A DNA stretch of 64,000 bases from the NCBI RefSeq assembly GCF_003710905.1, contig NZ_RHHV01000009.1, positions 1 to 64,000 on the forward strand, given 5' to 3'. The stretch is from Brevibacillus parabrevis. GTDB lineage: Bacteria; Bacillota; Bacilli; Brevibacillales; Brevibacillaceae. The notes under the pieces were generated by a model. It was not told where the DNA came from. It was given only the letters and a program-made list of their open reading frames with translations, and ran no database searches. A program made the position numbers and the translations under genes. Below, piece after piece: positions 28,898-37,146 of the stretch; within the stretch, counting starts at the first letter, position 1, and the number at the start of each line of letters is the position of its first letter.

Positions 28898-29221
28898 TTA
28901 TTCGTGAAATCCTGCCAAGAGGTGGTAATGAATATGGAAAACTTCTTGTCCGCCTTCTTTTCCGCAGTTATTAATCAGGCGAAATCCTGGCAGCTCCAGC
29001 TTTTTCGCCAATGTCTGCGCCACTTGATGAATATGGCCGATCAGCGGCAAATCTTCCGCTGTTACATCCATTAATGTCGCAATCGGCTTGCGCGGGATGA
29101 TCAGCAGGTGGACGCGTGCCTTTGGCGCGATGTCGTGAATCACGATGACGTGTTCGTCTTCATATTCTACGCGGGCTGGAATTTCGCCCTCCATAATCCG
29201 GGTAAAAATGCTTTTCTCCAT
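28898..29221 (-). CDS. HIT family protein (HinT-like)
   Basis: A 107-aa histidine-triad purine-nucleotide hydrolase. The catalytic triad motif is HIHYHLLAG (His96, His98, His100) and the nucleotide-binding start is IFTRIMEGEIPARVEYED. Length and the C-terminal location of the triad fit the HinT branch, which hydrolyses aminoacyl-AMP or AMP-phosphoramidates. ATG29221 follows AAAGGGG at a longish distance. It is divergent from murF. Confidence 0.93.
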   Translation of the reverse strand: MEKSIFTRIMEGEIPARVEYEDEHVIVIHDIAPKARVHLLIIPRKPIATLMDVTAEDLPLIGHIHQVAQTLAKKLELPGFRLINNCGKEGGQEVFHIHYHLLAGFHE

Positions 29222-29334
29222 GTGGGAAACCCCTTTCAGCTATGTAGATGGCTTCGATGTTTTGCAAAGCACAGATAGTTTCATGATAGCGGACAGCACG
29301 AAGCAAATGCAACGGCTTGTCCCGCACTTTTGTC

Positions 29335-29363
29335 TTGCGGCCTTCCCGGGCGCATGGTAGCAT
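29335..29363 (+). promoter_or_regulatory. possible murF promoter
   Basis: TTGCGG (29335-29340), 17 nt, TAGCAT (29358-29363), ahead of murF. The match is moderate, and the two 27-bp repeats start right at the -10 element. Confidence 0.4.
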
Positions 29364-29420
29364 GACTTCGAGGATTCACGAGTTCGTGACCGGATGACTT
29401 CGCGATTTCACGTGCGCGTG
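29362..29420. repeat. two imperfect 27-bp direct repeats in the murF leader
   Basis: Copy 1 (29362-29388) and copy 2 (29394-29420) share 21 of 27 bases, both starting ATGACTTCG. Each contains TCACG followed a few bases later by CGTG; copy 1 forms the near-palindrome TCACGAGTTCGTGA (29376-29389). They could be tandem operator sites or a duplicated RNA hairpin; no regulator is identified. Confidence 0.5.
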
Positions 29421-29471
29421 GTCAGCTTCGAGGTTGGAGATGGATCATATAGAAAAAAGGAGTTCGTGCAC

Positions 29472-30854
29472 ATGAAACCACTTGCACTGGAACAGGCGAC
29501 AATCAATGCAGAAGGACTCTTGCTGGCAGGCTCCCCGCACCTTGTCTTGTCATCGGTTCACTTTGATACCCGCCAACTGAAAGCGGGTTCTTTATTCGTG
29601 GCGCTGACAGGCGGCGCTCGCGATGGGCACGATTTTTTGCTGCAAGCAGCCGAACAAGGAGCGGTAGCCGCACTCGTATCCAATCAGGAAAAAATTCCGG
29701 CTGGCTTGCCCGAGGAGTTCGGGCTGATTCTCGTCAACGATACGCTGCGCGGTTTTCAAAAGCTGGCAGCTGCCTATCGGAAAGACTTTGCGATCCCGCA
29801 TATCGCGATTACGGGCAGCATCGGGAAAACGACGGTGAAGGACATCGTAGCTCACGTATTGGAAGCGCGATCCCCTGTCTACAAGACATATAAAAACTTG
29901 AACAATCATTTGGGCGTGCCGCTTTCCTTGCTGCAAATGGAGCCGCAACACCAGGCTGCCGTGCTGGAGCTGGGGATGAATCACGCCGGAGAGATCGACT
30001 TATTGGCTTCGCTCGTCAAGCCGGAGATCAGCGTCATTACGTATATCGGCGAGTCGCATCTGGAGTTTTTCGGCACGCGGGAAAAGCTTGCGCTCGCCAA
30101 AGCCGAGCTGCTCCCCCACACCGCCCCTGACGGCCTGGTTCTTCTCAACAAGGACTCGGAGTATTTGCCGCGAGTGGCCCATCTGTATGCCGGGGAGATC
30201 ATGTACTATTCCGTGCTGGAGCCTTGTGACATCTGGGCGGAACATATTCAGCCGAATGATAATGGAACACAGTTTGACGTCTGCTTCGCGAATGGCGAAC
30301 GCTTCTCCGCCTTTCTCCCGCTTCACGGCAAGCATAGCGTGCTGAACGCGCTTCCTGCGATTGCGATTGCGAAAAGACTGGGGATGGACACAGAACAAAT
30401 CGTGCAAGCGCTCTCCACGGTCAAGCTCTCTGCCATGCGGTTTGAACAGGTGCATTCCAGACACGGCTCCCTGTATATCAGCGATGCATACAACGCCAGT
30501 CCGTCTTCCATGGAAGCTGCTGCCCGGACGTTCGCCGAGCTGTTTCCTGGCCGCAAAAAAGTGCTCGTCTTGGGCGACATGTACGAGATGGGCGAGCAAA
30601 GCGCTCACATGCACGCAGGAGTCGGCGAAGCGCTCAACGATATTGTCGAGCACATCGAGCTGCTCGTCACCGTTGGCGAGGATACGCAACATCTTCATCG
30701 CGCCTATAACGGCAACAAGCTGCATGTGGCAAGCAAACCGGAGGCGCTCGCCGCCCTTCTGCCATTGCGCGATGCCAGTCATGCCTTTTTGTTCAAAGCG
30801 TCGCGCGGGATGGAGCTGTGGACGCTTTTGACTGATCTGGAACAGCACGAATAG
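29472..30854 (+). CDS. murF: UDP-N-acetylmuramoyl-tripeptide--D-alanyl-D-alanine ligase
   Basis: A 460-aa Mur ligase adding D-Ala-D-Ala to UDP-MurNAc-tripeptide in the cytoplasm. The N-terminal substrate domain (VHFDTRQLKAGSLFVAL) is followed by the ATP-binding P-loop TGSIGKTTVKD (114-124), the Mur signature ELGMNHAGEIDLL, and the C-terminal domain YISDAYNASPSSMEAAARTF with VLGDMYEMGEQ. The P-loop has Ile where MurF usually has Asn or similar (GSNGKTT). ATG29472 has AAGGAG at 9 nt; the frame is open further upstream. It converges on ddl, which makes its D-Ala-D-Ala substrate. Confidence 0.95.
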   Translation: MKPLALEQATINAEGLLLAGSPHLVLSSVHFDTRQLKAGSLFVALTGGARDGHDFLLQAAEQGAVAALVSNQEKIPAGLPEEFGLILVNDTLRGFQKLAAAYRKDFAIPHIAITGSIGKTTVKDIVAHVLEARSPVYKTYKNLNNHLGVPLSLLQMEPQHQAAVLELGMNHAGEIDLLASLVKPEISVITYIGESHLEFFGTREKLALAKAELLPHTAPDGLVLLNKDSEYLPRVAHLYAGEIMYYSVLEPCDIWAEHIQPNDNGTQFDVCFANGERFSAFLPLHGKHSVLNALPAIAIAKRLGMDTEQIVQALSTVKLSAMRFEQVHSRHGSLYISDAYNASPSSMEAAARTFAELFPGRKKVLVLGDMYEMGEQSAHMHAGVGEALNDIVEHIELLVTVGEDTQHLHRAYNGNKLHVASKPEALAALLPLRDASHAFLFKASRGMELWTLLTDLEQHE

Positions 30855-30859
30855 AAAAA

Positions 30860-30900
30860 AAGAAAGCCGCCTCTCGGATCAGTTGAGAGACGGCTTTTTT
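30860..30900. terminator. bidirectional terminator between murF and ddl
   Basis: Stem AAAGCCGCCTCTC / GAGAGACGGCTTT (30863-30897) with one mismatch and a 9-nt loop. T-runs on both sides let it end both convergent genes. Confidence 0.88.
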
Positions 30901-30932
30901 GCGTTTGCTTGTAGGTCGTAAAATTCAGATTG

Positions 30933-32027
30933 CTATTCCAGACCTTCGGCTTCCACGATGTTGCGCTGCTTATCGGCATGGCGCTCTATCGCCAGCTGCA
31001 CCAGGCGGTCGATCAATTCGCTGTAGCCCACACCCGCTGCCTGGAAAAGCATCGGGTACATGCTGAACGGGGTAAAGCCTGGCATCGTGTTTACTTCGTT
31101 AATGTACAGTTGGTCGTTTTTCTCATCCCAGAAAAAGTCGACGCGGGAAAGCCCTGAGCCGTCCAGCGCCTGAAATGCCTTTTTCGCGATATCAGAGATG
31201 CCTTCTGCGACATGCGCAGGAACGACCGCAGGAATGGACAGCTCTGTGCCCGCTCCCTTGTACTTGGCTTCGTAGTCGTAAAATTCTTTGGCCGCGATAA
31301 TTTCGCCGACGACAGACGTGACCAGCTCCTCGTTGCCAAGCACGCCGATCTCCAGCTCGCGCACCGAAACAAACTCCTCCACGATCAGCCTGCGGTCAAA
31401 ACGGGCAGCCAGATTGATCGCGGTCACCAGTTCTGCGCGGTTCTTCGCCTTGCTGATTCCGACGCTGGAGCCCATGTTCGCTGGCTTGACAAAGCATGGA
31501 TAGCCAAGTTCACGCTCGATTGTTTCCGCCACTTCTTCGGGACCTTTTTCCCACTGGGAGCGCAAAAACCCTACGTACTTGACCTGCGGCAAGCCCGCTT
31601 GGGCAAAAACCGTCTTCATCATCCACTTGTCCATCCCGACAGCGGAAGCCATCACGCCTGTTCCCACATACGGCAGGTTGACCAGCTCCAGCAGTCCTTG
31701 AATCGTGCCATCTTCCCCGTTCGGCCCATGCACGACAGGAAAAATCACATCGACTTGCTGCGCGATATCGAACAAGGAGTCAGATTTTTTTGCCGGATCG
31801 CCGGAAGCGAGGCGCAGTGTGTCGATGTTTTGCGGCACCTGCTCAGCGAAAGCGTCTCCTTTTACCCAAGTTCCGTCCAACTGAACGTAAATGGGCGTTA
31901 CCTCGTATTTATTTGCATCGACAGCCTTCATGATCGACAAGGCCGTACGCAATGAAACCTCGTGCTCCGAGGATTTTCCTCCATAAATAATTCCTAGACG
32001 GATCTTATCGTTTCCCATCCGTGCCAT
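30933..32027 (-). CDS. ddl: D-alanine--D-alanine ligase
   Basis: A 364-aa ATP-grasp ligase joining two D-Ala for peptidoglycan. Motifs: IIYGGKSSEHEVSLRTA, FPVVHGPNGEDGTIQGLLEL, MDKWMMKTVF, the omega-loop FYDYEAKYKGAGTEL (the Tyr-Asp-Tyr form of D-Ala-D-Ala rather than D-Ala-D-Lac enzymes), and DFFWDEKNDQLYINEVNTMPGFT. The start is either ATG32027 (AGAGG at 8 nt) or ATG32018 (AAAGGAG at 10 nt). It is convergent with murF. Confidence 0.96.
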   Translation of the reverse strand: MARMGNDKIRLGIIYGGKSSEHEVSLRTALSIMKAVDANKYEVTPIYVQLDGTWVKGDAFAEQVPQNIDTLRLASGDPAKKSDSLFDIAQQVDVIFPVVHGPNGEDGTIQGLLELVNLPYVGTGVMASAVGMDKWMMKTVFAQAGLPQVKYVGFLRSQWEKGPEEVAETIERELGYPCFVKPANMGSSVGISKAKNRAELVTAINLAARFDRRLIVEEFVSVRELEIGVLGNEELVTSVVGEIIAAKEFYDYEAKYKGAGTELSIPAVVPAHVAEGISDIAKKAFQALDGSGLSRVDFFWDEKNDQLYINEVNTMPGFTPFSMYPMLFQAAGVGYSELIDRLVQLAIERHADKQRNIVEAEGLE

Positions 32028-32253
32028 GCTCCTTTCCTCTGTGGCAGGCAAAGAGTCTACCCTTGAGTTTCATCTCTCTCCTATGCTATGCAAGCGCCCA
32101 GCATCTGCTCTTTGTACCGGGCAAAGCCCGTCATTTAGCATACACAAACCGACTGCCAAATACAAGAGAAGCAAGTATCACCCACGCATGAACTTTGTCA
32201 TATCATGGGTAGTAAAAACACTGTCATGGAGCTATTTTGCTGGAGGGATGTCC

Positions 32254-32748
32254 ATGAGAGACTACTTGCTTTATTGTACGTATTGCTCCACGTACACGTT
32301 GTTGCACAGCTTCGATAAAGACGCCGGAACTTTTTTGGGGGAATACTCGCTCCTGCACAATGATTACACGCGCGACAACATCGTTTTGAACAAATTTTTG
32401 CTCGCTCACCTCGGCCACACCATCCGGCCTATTCCCTCCCAGACGGATGACTATCGCCAAATTATTGGCAACGCCTCGCATTTTCTCGAAGACGACATCG
32501 ATAAATACGTGGAGGAAAGCCAGCAACGGGCGAAGTTTCGGGAGCGGGATCGCAAAAGCGAGCGGGAAATCGGCCAGGTCCAGCTCTATCTCATCGAGCA
32601 TTTGCTTGTTCACGAGTTGCATACGCTCAGCCAGGCGCGCGCCGCTACCCCCGCAGAAGGACAAGTCTTGCTGGGAAAAGAGCTTGGCTTCAAAAAGGCG
32701 CTCGACCTCGTCCGGCAGGTGAAAAACGACAAGCAGTTTGCGCAGTAA
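32254..32748 (+). CDS. unknown 164-aa soluble protein
   Basis: ATG32254 is preceded by GGAGGG at 6 nt; the frame is open far upstream but without sites. The product starts MRDYLLYCTYCSTYTLLHSF with a Cys-x2-Cys pair, followed by a mixed alpha/beta region (IRPIPSQTDDYRQIIGNASH) and a strongly charged helical half (EESQQRAKFRERDRKSEREI, about 90-110), ending in a Lys-rich helix. There is no signal peptide or membrane segment. I do not recognise the family. It lies alone between ddl and an rRNA methyltransferase gene. Confidence 0.75.
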   Translation: MRDYLLYCTYCSTYTLLHSFDKDAGTFLGEYSLLHNDYTRDNIVLNKFLLAHLGHTIRPIPSQTDDYRQIIGNASHFLEDDIDKYVEESQQRAKFRERDRKSEREIGQVQLYLIEHLLVHELHTLSQARAATPAEGQVLLGKELGFKKALDLVRQVKNDKQFAQ

Positions 32749-32762
32749 GCCTGACTTCGCCT

Positions 32763-32842
32763 AGCGGACGGGACGCTTGAATATCTGCCAGCTTGTTTGG
32801 GCAGCGGACTGGTCGCTCGAATGTCTGCCAGCTTGCCCGGGC
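32763..32842. repeat. tandem pair of imperfect 40-bp repeats
   Basis: Two adjacent 40-bp units (32763-32802 and 32803-32842) differ at 7 positions; both start AGCGGAC and contain TCTGCCAGCTTG. The second includes a CTGCC/GGCAG inverted pair. A further partial AGCAGCTTAG follows. It sits in the short gap after the 164-aa gene; no function is evident. Confidence 0.8.
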
Positions 32843-32883
32843 AGCAGCTTAGCCCTGTGCGTCCCATCCTTTTCACGAAAACG

Positions 32884-32915
32884 CAAAAACAGCGCCAGAT
32901 ACGCTCCGGCGCTGT
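32884..32915. terminator. terminator between the 164-aa gene and the RlmI-type gene
   Basis: 8-bp perfect stem ACAGCGCC / GGCGCTGT (32889-32915), loop of 11. TTTTTG follows on the minus strand and TCTCTTTTT on the plus strand, so it can end both converging genes. Confidence 0.85.
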
Positions 32916-32924
32916 TCTCTTTTT

Positions 32925-34220
32925 CTACTTGCGATCGCGCACTTCAAAGATCGCGAATTTCAGGTAATGCGCTTCGTCAGCGCCGCTGATTTGCGGGTGG
33001 TCTTTGCCTGCCCCGCGCCACTCGATCAGGCGCAATATTTTTTTCGCGTCCACAGCCGCTTCCTGGATCGTTTCCAGGAACAGTTCCGGAGACATGTGGT
33101 ACGAGCATGAGGCGGTGACCAAAAAACCGCCAGGACGAACGAGCTTCATCCCGTTCAGGTTGATATCTTTGTAGCCGCGGCATGCGCCTTTGACCGCGCC
33201 GCGCGATTTGGCGAAGGCGGGCGGATCGAGAATGACGACATCCCAGCTCTTTCCTGCCTCGACATTTTCCCGCAAGTAATCAAACGCGTTTGCCACGACA
33301 AAATCGACGCGATGCAAAAAGCCGTTCAAGGTGATGTTGCGCTTTGCGGTTTCGATCGCATGCTCGGAAATGTCGAGCGCGGTTACTTTTTTCGCGCCGT
33401 GCTTGCAAGCGTTCAGCGTGAAGGAGCCGGTATGGGTGAAGCATTCCAGCACTTCTGCTCCGTCCCAGAACGGATTTTTGATCGCTTTTCCCCGCTTGTC
33501 GACTGGCATGAGCTTTTGCTCGCCGTCCACCTCGATGGTTTGCAGCGTAATGCCGTGCTTCTCGCCCCAGCCTTTCATCAATGGCGCAATCGAAGCGCGG
33601 TTCTCACGCTGGTCGTAGAAAAATCCTGTCTTTTGTCCTTCGACGATATCCACGTAATACTTCAAGCCGTTTTCCTCAATCAACACCTCGCGCGGACACT
33701 CTCCGTACAGCACTTCTTTACCTTCCGCCAAGCCTTCCAGCTTGCGCACGGGAACGTCGTTGCGCAAGTAGATGCCAGCAGGCGCAAACACTTCCACAAG
33801 CGCATCGCGAATCCACTCCATCCGCTTTTCCATGCCCAAAGACAATACCTGCACGACCAGGATGTCCTCGTAGCGATCCACGATCAGGCCAGGCAAAAAG
33901 TCTGCTTCGCCGTAAATGACGCGGCATGCGCGCGGATTGTCCACAAACCGAGTGCGAAACTCCGCCGCCTGCCTGATTTTGCGCAGGAAGAACGAATAGT
34001 CGATGTCTTCTTTTGGATCGTAGCTCAAAATGCGCACGATCATTTGCGATGCCGGATTGATGTAGCCTTTTGCCAAAAAGTGTCCTTTGTGGTTCGTCAC
34101 CTCAACGATTTCACCCGGTACAACCTCGCCCTGGATTTCCAATACTTCCGATTGGAAAATCCACGGATGCCCCGCTTCCAGTCGCTTTTTCCGATGCTGA
34201 TTCAGTAAGACTTTTGCCAT
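32925..34220 (-). CDS. class I SAM-dependent rRNA methyltransferase (RlmI/YwbD-like)
   Basis: A 431-aa protein. An N-terminal PUA domain (about 1-75; HPWIFQSEVLEIQGEVVPGE) precedes a Rossmann methyltransferase with KTGFFYDQRENRASIAPLM, VLECFTHTGSFTLNACKHGA (motif I), VTALDISEHAIETAKRN (motif II) and DVVILDPPAFAKSRGAVKGA (motif IV). It probably makes a 5-methylcytosine or related mark in 23S rRNA. It is about 30-40 residues longer than typical members, owing to an insert between the KTGFF motif and motif I (IEVDGEQKLMPVDKRGKAIK). ATG34220 follows GGAGAG. Confidence 0.92.
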   Translation of the reverse strand: MAKVLLNQHRKKRLEAGHPWIFQSEVLEIQGEVVPGEIVEVTNHKGHFLAKGYINPASQMIVRILSYDPKEDIDYSFFLRKIRQAAEFRTRFVDNPRACRVIYGEADFLPGLIVDRYEDILVVQVLSLGMEKRMEWIRDALVEVFAPAGIYLRNDVPVRKLEGLAEGKEVLYGECPREVLIEENGLKYYVDIVEGQKTGFFYDQRENRASIAPLMKGWGEKHGITLQTIEVDGEQKLMPVDKRGKAIKNPFWDGAEVLECFTHTGSFTLNACKHGAKKVTALDISEHAIETAKRNITLNGFLHRVDFVVANAFDYLRENVEAGKSWDVVILDPPAFAKSRGAVKGACRGYKDINLNGMKLVRPGGFLVTASCSYHMSPELFLETIQEAAVDAKKILRLIEWRGAGKDHPQISGADEAHYLKFAIFEVRDRK

Positions 34221-34245
34221 GCGGTTGATTCTCTCCTTGTCATGC

Positions 34246-34274
34246 TTGCCCTCGTACAGGCATAGCGTTATAGT
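34246..34274 (+). promoter_or_regulatory. sigma-A promoter of the Na/Pi cotransporter gene
   Basis: -35 TTGCCC (34246-34251), 17 nt, -10 TATAGT (34269-34274), about 80 bp upstream of the GTG start. Confidence 0.65.
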
Positions 34275-34351
34275 AACTTCCTTTACGGTTGGCCCGGCGT
34301 TCTACGGCCAGCCTCGCTTGCCATTGTAACCAAGAAGGAGGAACCCAACTT

Positions 34352-35329
34352 GTGATTGTCTCCATCCTCGCCCCGTTTACGATCGGGCTCTGTTTTTTTC
34401 TGTTCGGTATGTACGCCATGCGGACCGGATTTCAAAATTTGGCGGGCAAAAAAATGGAACAATGGATGGCCCGCTTTACACGCACGCCATACCACAGCTT
34501 CTGGATCGGGTTGATTGCGACTTTCGTCCTGCAAAGCTCCAGTGCCGTCACCGTCTTGACGATCGGCTTGACCAATGCGGGGATTATCCAGTTCGCGCAA
34601 ACCGTCGGGATCATTCTCGGCACCAACCTGGGAACGACCGTCACGACGGAGCTGGTCGCACTCAAACTGGAGTCGTTCGCCATCCCGATGTTGCTCGTCG
34701 GCGTCGCCCTCTGGCTGATGCCGCGGCCAACTGTTCGCTGCACCGGACTGGTCATCGCCGGATTCGGGCTGATTTTCCTCGGGATTGATACACTCAAGCT
34801 GATGGCCAAGCCGCTGGAACAATCCGAAACGTTTCGGTCGCTTTTTCTGGAGAGCAGTCATTCCATCTGGATCGGGCTGATCACAGGCGTCATTTTCACT
34901 GCGCTCATCCATAGCGGCTCTGCAACGACCGTCATCACGATGGGGTTGCTCAGCCATCAAATCCTGTCCATGGAGACGGCGCTTGCCATCGTCCTCGGCG
35001 CCAATGTCGGCACATGCTTCACCGCTGTCATAGCCGCCATCGGCACGAATACGGCCTCCAAGCAGGTCGCCTGGTGCCATACGCTCTTTAATGTAGCAGG
35101 GGCTGTCGTGTTTTTGCCTTTTCTTTCCCAGCTTGCCCTGGTAAGCGCCTTTTTAACGAGCAGCCCCTCCATGCAAATCGCCCATTCGCAAACGATTTTC
35201 AATCTGATTTGCTCCATGGTCGCCCTGCCATTCGTTCCGCAGATCGCCCGGTTTATCCAATGGCTCATTCCAGACAAGCGCAAACCGCCTACACCGACTG
35301 CTGTATGGATTAAAAAGAAAACGGGATGA
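34352..35329 (+). CDS. Na/Pi cotransporter family protein (YqeW-like)
   Basis: A 325-aa polytopic membrane protein of the PNaS phosphate:sodium symporter family (PF02690 type). The duplicated signature is visible: FVLQSSSAVTVLTIGLTNAG in the first half and ALIHSGSATTVITMGLLSHQ in the second, each followed by a GANxGT loop (ILGTNLGTTVTTE; VLGANVGTCFTAV). There are about eight to nine hydrophobic helices. GTG34352 has AAGGAGG at about 10 nt. In B. subtilis yqeW lies beside mtaB/yqeV and yqeY; here it is on the opposite strand in the same neighbourhood. The end overlaps lrgB by 20 bp, converging. Confidence 0.9.
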   Translation: MIVSILAPFTIGLCFFLFGMYAMRTGFQNLAGKKMEQWMARFTRTPYHSFWIGLIATFVLQSSSAVTVLTIGLTNAGIIQFAQTVGIILGTNLGTTVTTELVALKLESFAIPMLLVGVALWLMPRPTVRCTGLVIAGFGLIFLGIDTLKLMAKPLEQSETFRSLFLESSHSIWIGLITGVIFTALIHSGSATTVITMGLLSHQILSMETALAIVLGANVGTCFTAVIAAIGTNTASKQVAWCHTLFNVAGAVVFLPFLSQLALVSAFLTSSPSMQIAHSQTIFNLICSMVALPFVPQIARFIQWLIPDKRKPPTPTAVWIKKKTG

Positions 35330-35975
35330 GGTACAGCGAGGTGACGACCCCGGCCACGATCATCGCCACACTCGATGCAGCCGTCTGCACGGGCGAGATG
35401 CGGTTCAAACTGGCTGTCCCGATCGCATGCGCACTCGTCCCTACGGCAATCCCGATCGCCCAGTCGTCCGTAATTCGCCCCCATTTGAGCACAGGGCGCG
35501 CGATCAGCACCCCAACCATTCCTGTGAGGGCGGTAAAAAAGGCTGCCAAAGCAGGCACTCCGCCTATCGAGGCAGTCAGTTCCAAAGCGATTGGCGTCGT
35601 CACCGATTTGCTCAGCATGCTTCTGAGCAAGATGTCATCCGATCCGAAGCACCAATGAATCGCGTACACCGACACGATAGCCACGGCGCACCCTGCACTG
35701 ACGCCGAGCAAAACGCCGCGCCAGATGTGGGCGAATTGCCTGATCTGTTTGGCCAAAGGAACAGCCAATGCCACTGTCGCCGGACCGAGCCAGAACGAAA
35801 TCCACTGTCCTCCCGCAGAAAAAGCTTCCCAATCATCGCTCACCGCCCACCAGATCACCCAGACGAGCACGACCGCCACAAGCAGCGGCTGCACGCGGGG
35901 AAAGCGGGCGTTGACCGTCGTTGCTCCTTTGTAGCCGACAAGCGTAACGAGGATCGCCAGCCATTGACTAAGCAT
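35310..35975 (-). CDS. LrgB/CidB family membrane protein
   Basis: A 221-aa membrane protein with about seven helices, matching the LrgB family: VVLVWVIWWAVSD, WLGPATVALAVPLAKQI, LSKSVTTPIALELTASIGGV and IGIAVGTSAHAIGTASLNRI are the conserved stretches. The family partners the holin-like LrgA/CidA in control of murein hydrolase activity and of pyruvate/acetate-linked lysis. Its start overlaps the upstream cidA-like gene by 8 bp. Cid versus Lrg assignment cannot be made from sequence alone. Confidence 0.93.
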   Translation of the reverse strand: MLSQWLAILVTLVGYKGATTVNARFPRVQPLLVAVVLVWVIWWAVSDDWEAFSAGGQWISFWLGPATVALAVPLAKQIRQFAHIWRGVLLGVSAGCAVAIVSVYAIHWCFGSDDILLRSMLSKSVTTPIALELTASIGGVPALAAFFTALTGMVGVLIARPVLKWGRITDDWAIGIAVGTSAHAIGTASLNRISPVQTAASSVAMIVAGVVTSLYLIPFSF

Positions 35976-36366
35976 CGAGCGTCCTCCTCTCTGGTGCGGC
36001 AGAAGCGGGTGTCTCTTGCTTCTTCTGTCTGTTCAAGTAAGCTTGTACCACGCGGCCTGTCACGAACATGACCAGCATCGGAGCCACAATCATCGACAGC
36101 GCGATCGGCCATGGCGCTTGGGCAAACCATTTGAAGTAGGAGACGACGCCCACAATAATCGGCACGAAAAACAGCATCATGTGCCGGATGAGAAACGAAC
36201 TCGCCCGGTCTACCCACTCCATCCGAATCCAGCCAGTCACAAGCCCCAGTGTCAGCAAAAGCATCCCGACCAGGTTGCCGGGCAAAGGGATGTGCAGCCA
36301 TGTACTCGCAAGCACTCCCACTCCGTAAAAAGCCAGAAGAATAGCCACTCCCGTGATCATTTTCAC
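35968..36366 (-). CDS. CidA/LrgA family holin-like protein
   Basis: A 132-aa protein with four hydrophobic helices. Family marks: HIPLPGNLVGMLLLTLGLVT and MLFFVPIIVGVVSYFKWF, then MLVMFVTGRVVQAYLNR with a charged C-terminus. The start is uncertain: the frame opens at GTG36375, but GTG36366 (MKMITGVAILL) has GAGAGGGG at a good distance. It acts as a small pore-forming or regulatory partner of LrgB. It follows the deoC terminator, so it is an independent two-gene operon. Confidence 0.92.
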   Translation of the reverse strand: MKMITGVAILLAFYGVGVLASTWLHIPLPGNLVGMLLLTLGLVTGWIRMEWVDRASSFLIRHMMLFFVPIIVGVVSYFKWFAQAPWPIALSMIVAPMLVMFVTGRVVQAYLNRQKKQETPASAAPERRTLDA

Positions 36367-36424
36367 CTGCCACACCCCTCTCCCGCTTTCTCTTTGCCTA
36401 ATCTCTATCGAAAATGCTTGAAAA

Positions 36425-36459
36425 AGAAGGAAAAGCCCGGCCTTCCCTTGGCCAGGCTT
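36425..36459 (-). terminator. terminator after deoC
   Basis: 11-bp stem AAAGCCTGGCC / GGCCGGGCTTT (36431-36459) with one mismatch, followed by TTCCTTCTTTTTC on the minus strand. Confidence 0.85.
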
Positions 36460-36477
36460 TCTTTCGTTCCAGTCGTT

Positions 36478-37143
36478 CTAGTATCCGCTGCCTGTCGTTT
36501 TCGCTCCAGTCACAATCGAGATGCCAGAGCTTGTACCGATCCGGCTCGCTCCCGCCTCGATCATGGCGAGTGCTGCTTCACCGCCGCGCACGCCGCCAGA
36601 TGCCTTCACTCCAATGTCAGGACCAACTGTTTTACGCATCAAAGCGATATCTTCTACCGTCGCGCCGCCCGGGCCGAAGCCAGTGGACGTTTTTACGTAA
36701 TCGGCACCTGCTTCCACGCAGAGCTTGCACGCGATTTCTTTTTCCTGATCAGTCAAAAGACCTGTTTCAAGAATGACTTTCAAAAGAATGTCTCCAGCTG
36801 CATCCTTCACAGCTGCCACGTCTTGCTTCACGGTTTCCAGATCGCCGGATTTCAGGGCACCTACGTTCAGCACCATGTCGACTTCTGTTGCGCCGTTTGC
36901 AATCGCATCGCGAGTTTCTGCCACTTTTGCCGCTGTCGTATTCGCTCCCAGAGGGAAGCCGATTACGGTGCACACTTTCACATCTGTACCCGCCAACAGC
37001 TCAGCAGAACGCTTCACCCAGTAAGGGTTGACGCACACAGACATAAAATCGTGTTCTTTCGCTTCCGCGCAGAGCTTGTCGATCATCTCTTGCGTCGCTT
37101 CTGGCTTCAACAGGGTATGGTCAATAAATTTGTTCAATTGCAT
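36478..37143 (-). CDS. deoC: deoxyribose-phosphate aldolase
   Basis: A 221-aa class I aldolase cleaving 2-deoxyribose 5-phosphate to acetaldehyde and glyceraldehyde 3-phosphate. It has [19 protein letters not shown] at the start, the Schiff-base Lys region [20 protein letters not shown] and the phosphate-binding [20 protein letters not shown] followed by RIGTSSGI. Length is typical. It is 3 bp after the Nudix gene at the end of the dnaJ-prmA-rsmE-mtaB-nudix-deoC string. Confidence 0.98.
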   Translation of the reverse strand: MQLNKFIDHTLLKPEATQEMIDKLCAEAKEHDFMSVCVNPYWVKRSAELLAGTDVKVCTVIGFPLGANTTAAKVAETRDAIANGATEVDMVLNVGALKSGDLETVKQDVAAVKDAAGDILLKVILETGLLTDQEKEIACKLCVEAGADYVKTSTGFGPGGATVEDIALMRKTVGPDIGVKASGGVRGGEAALAMIEAGASRIGTSSGISIVTGAKTTGSGY

Positions 37144-37146
37144 AAA

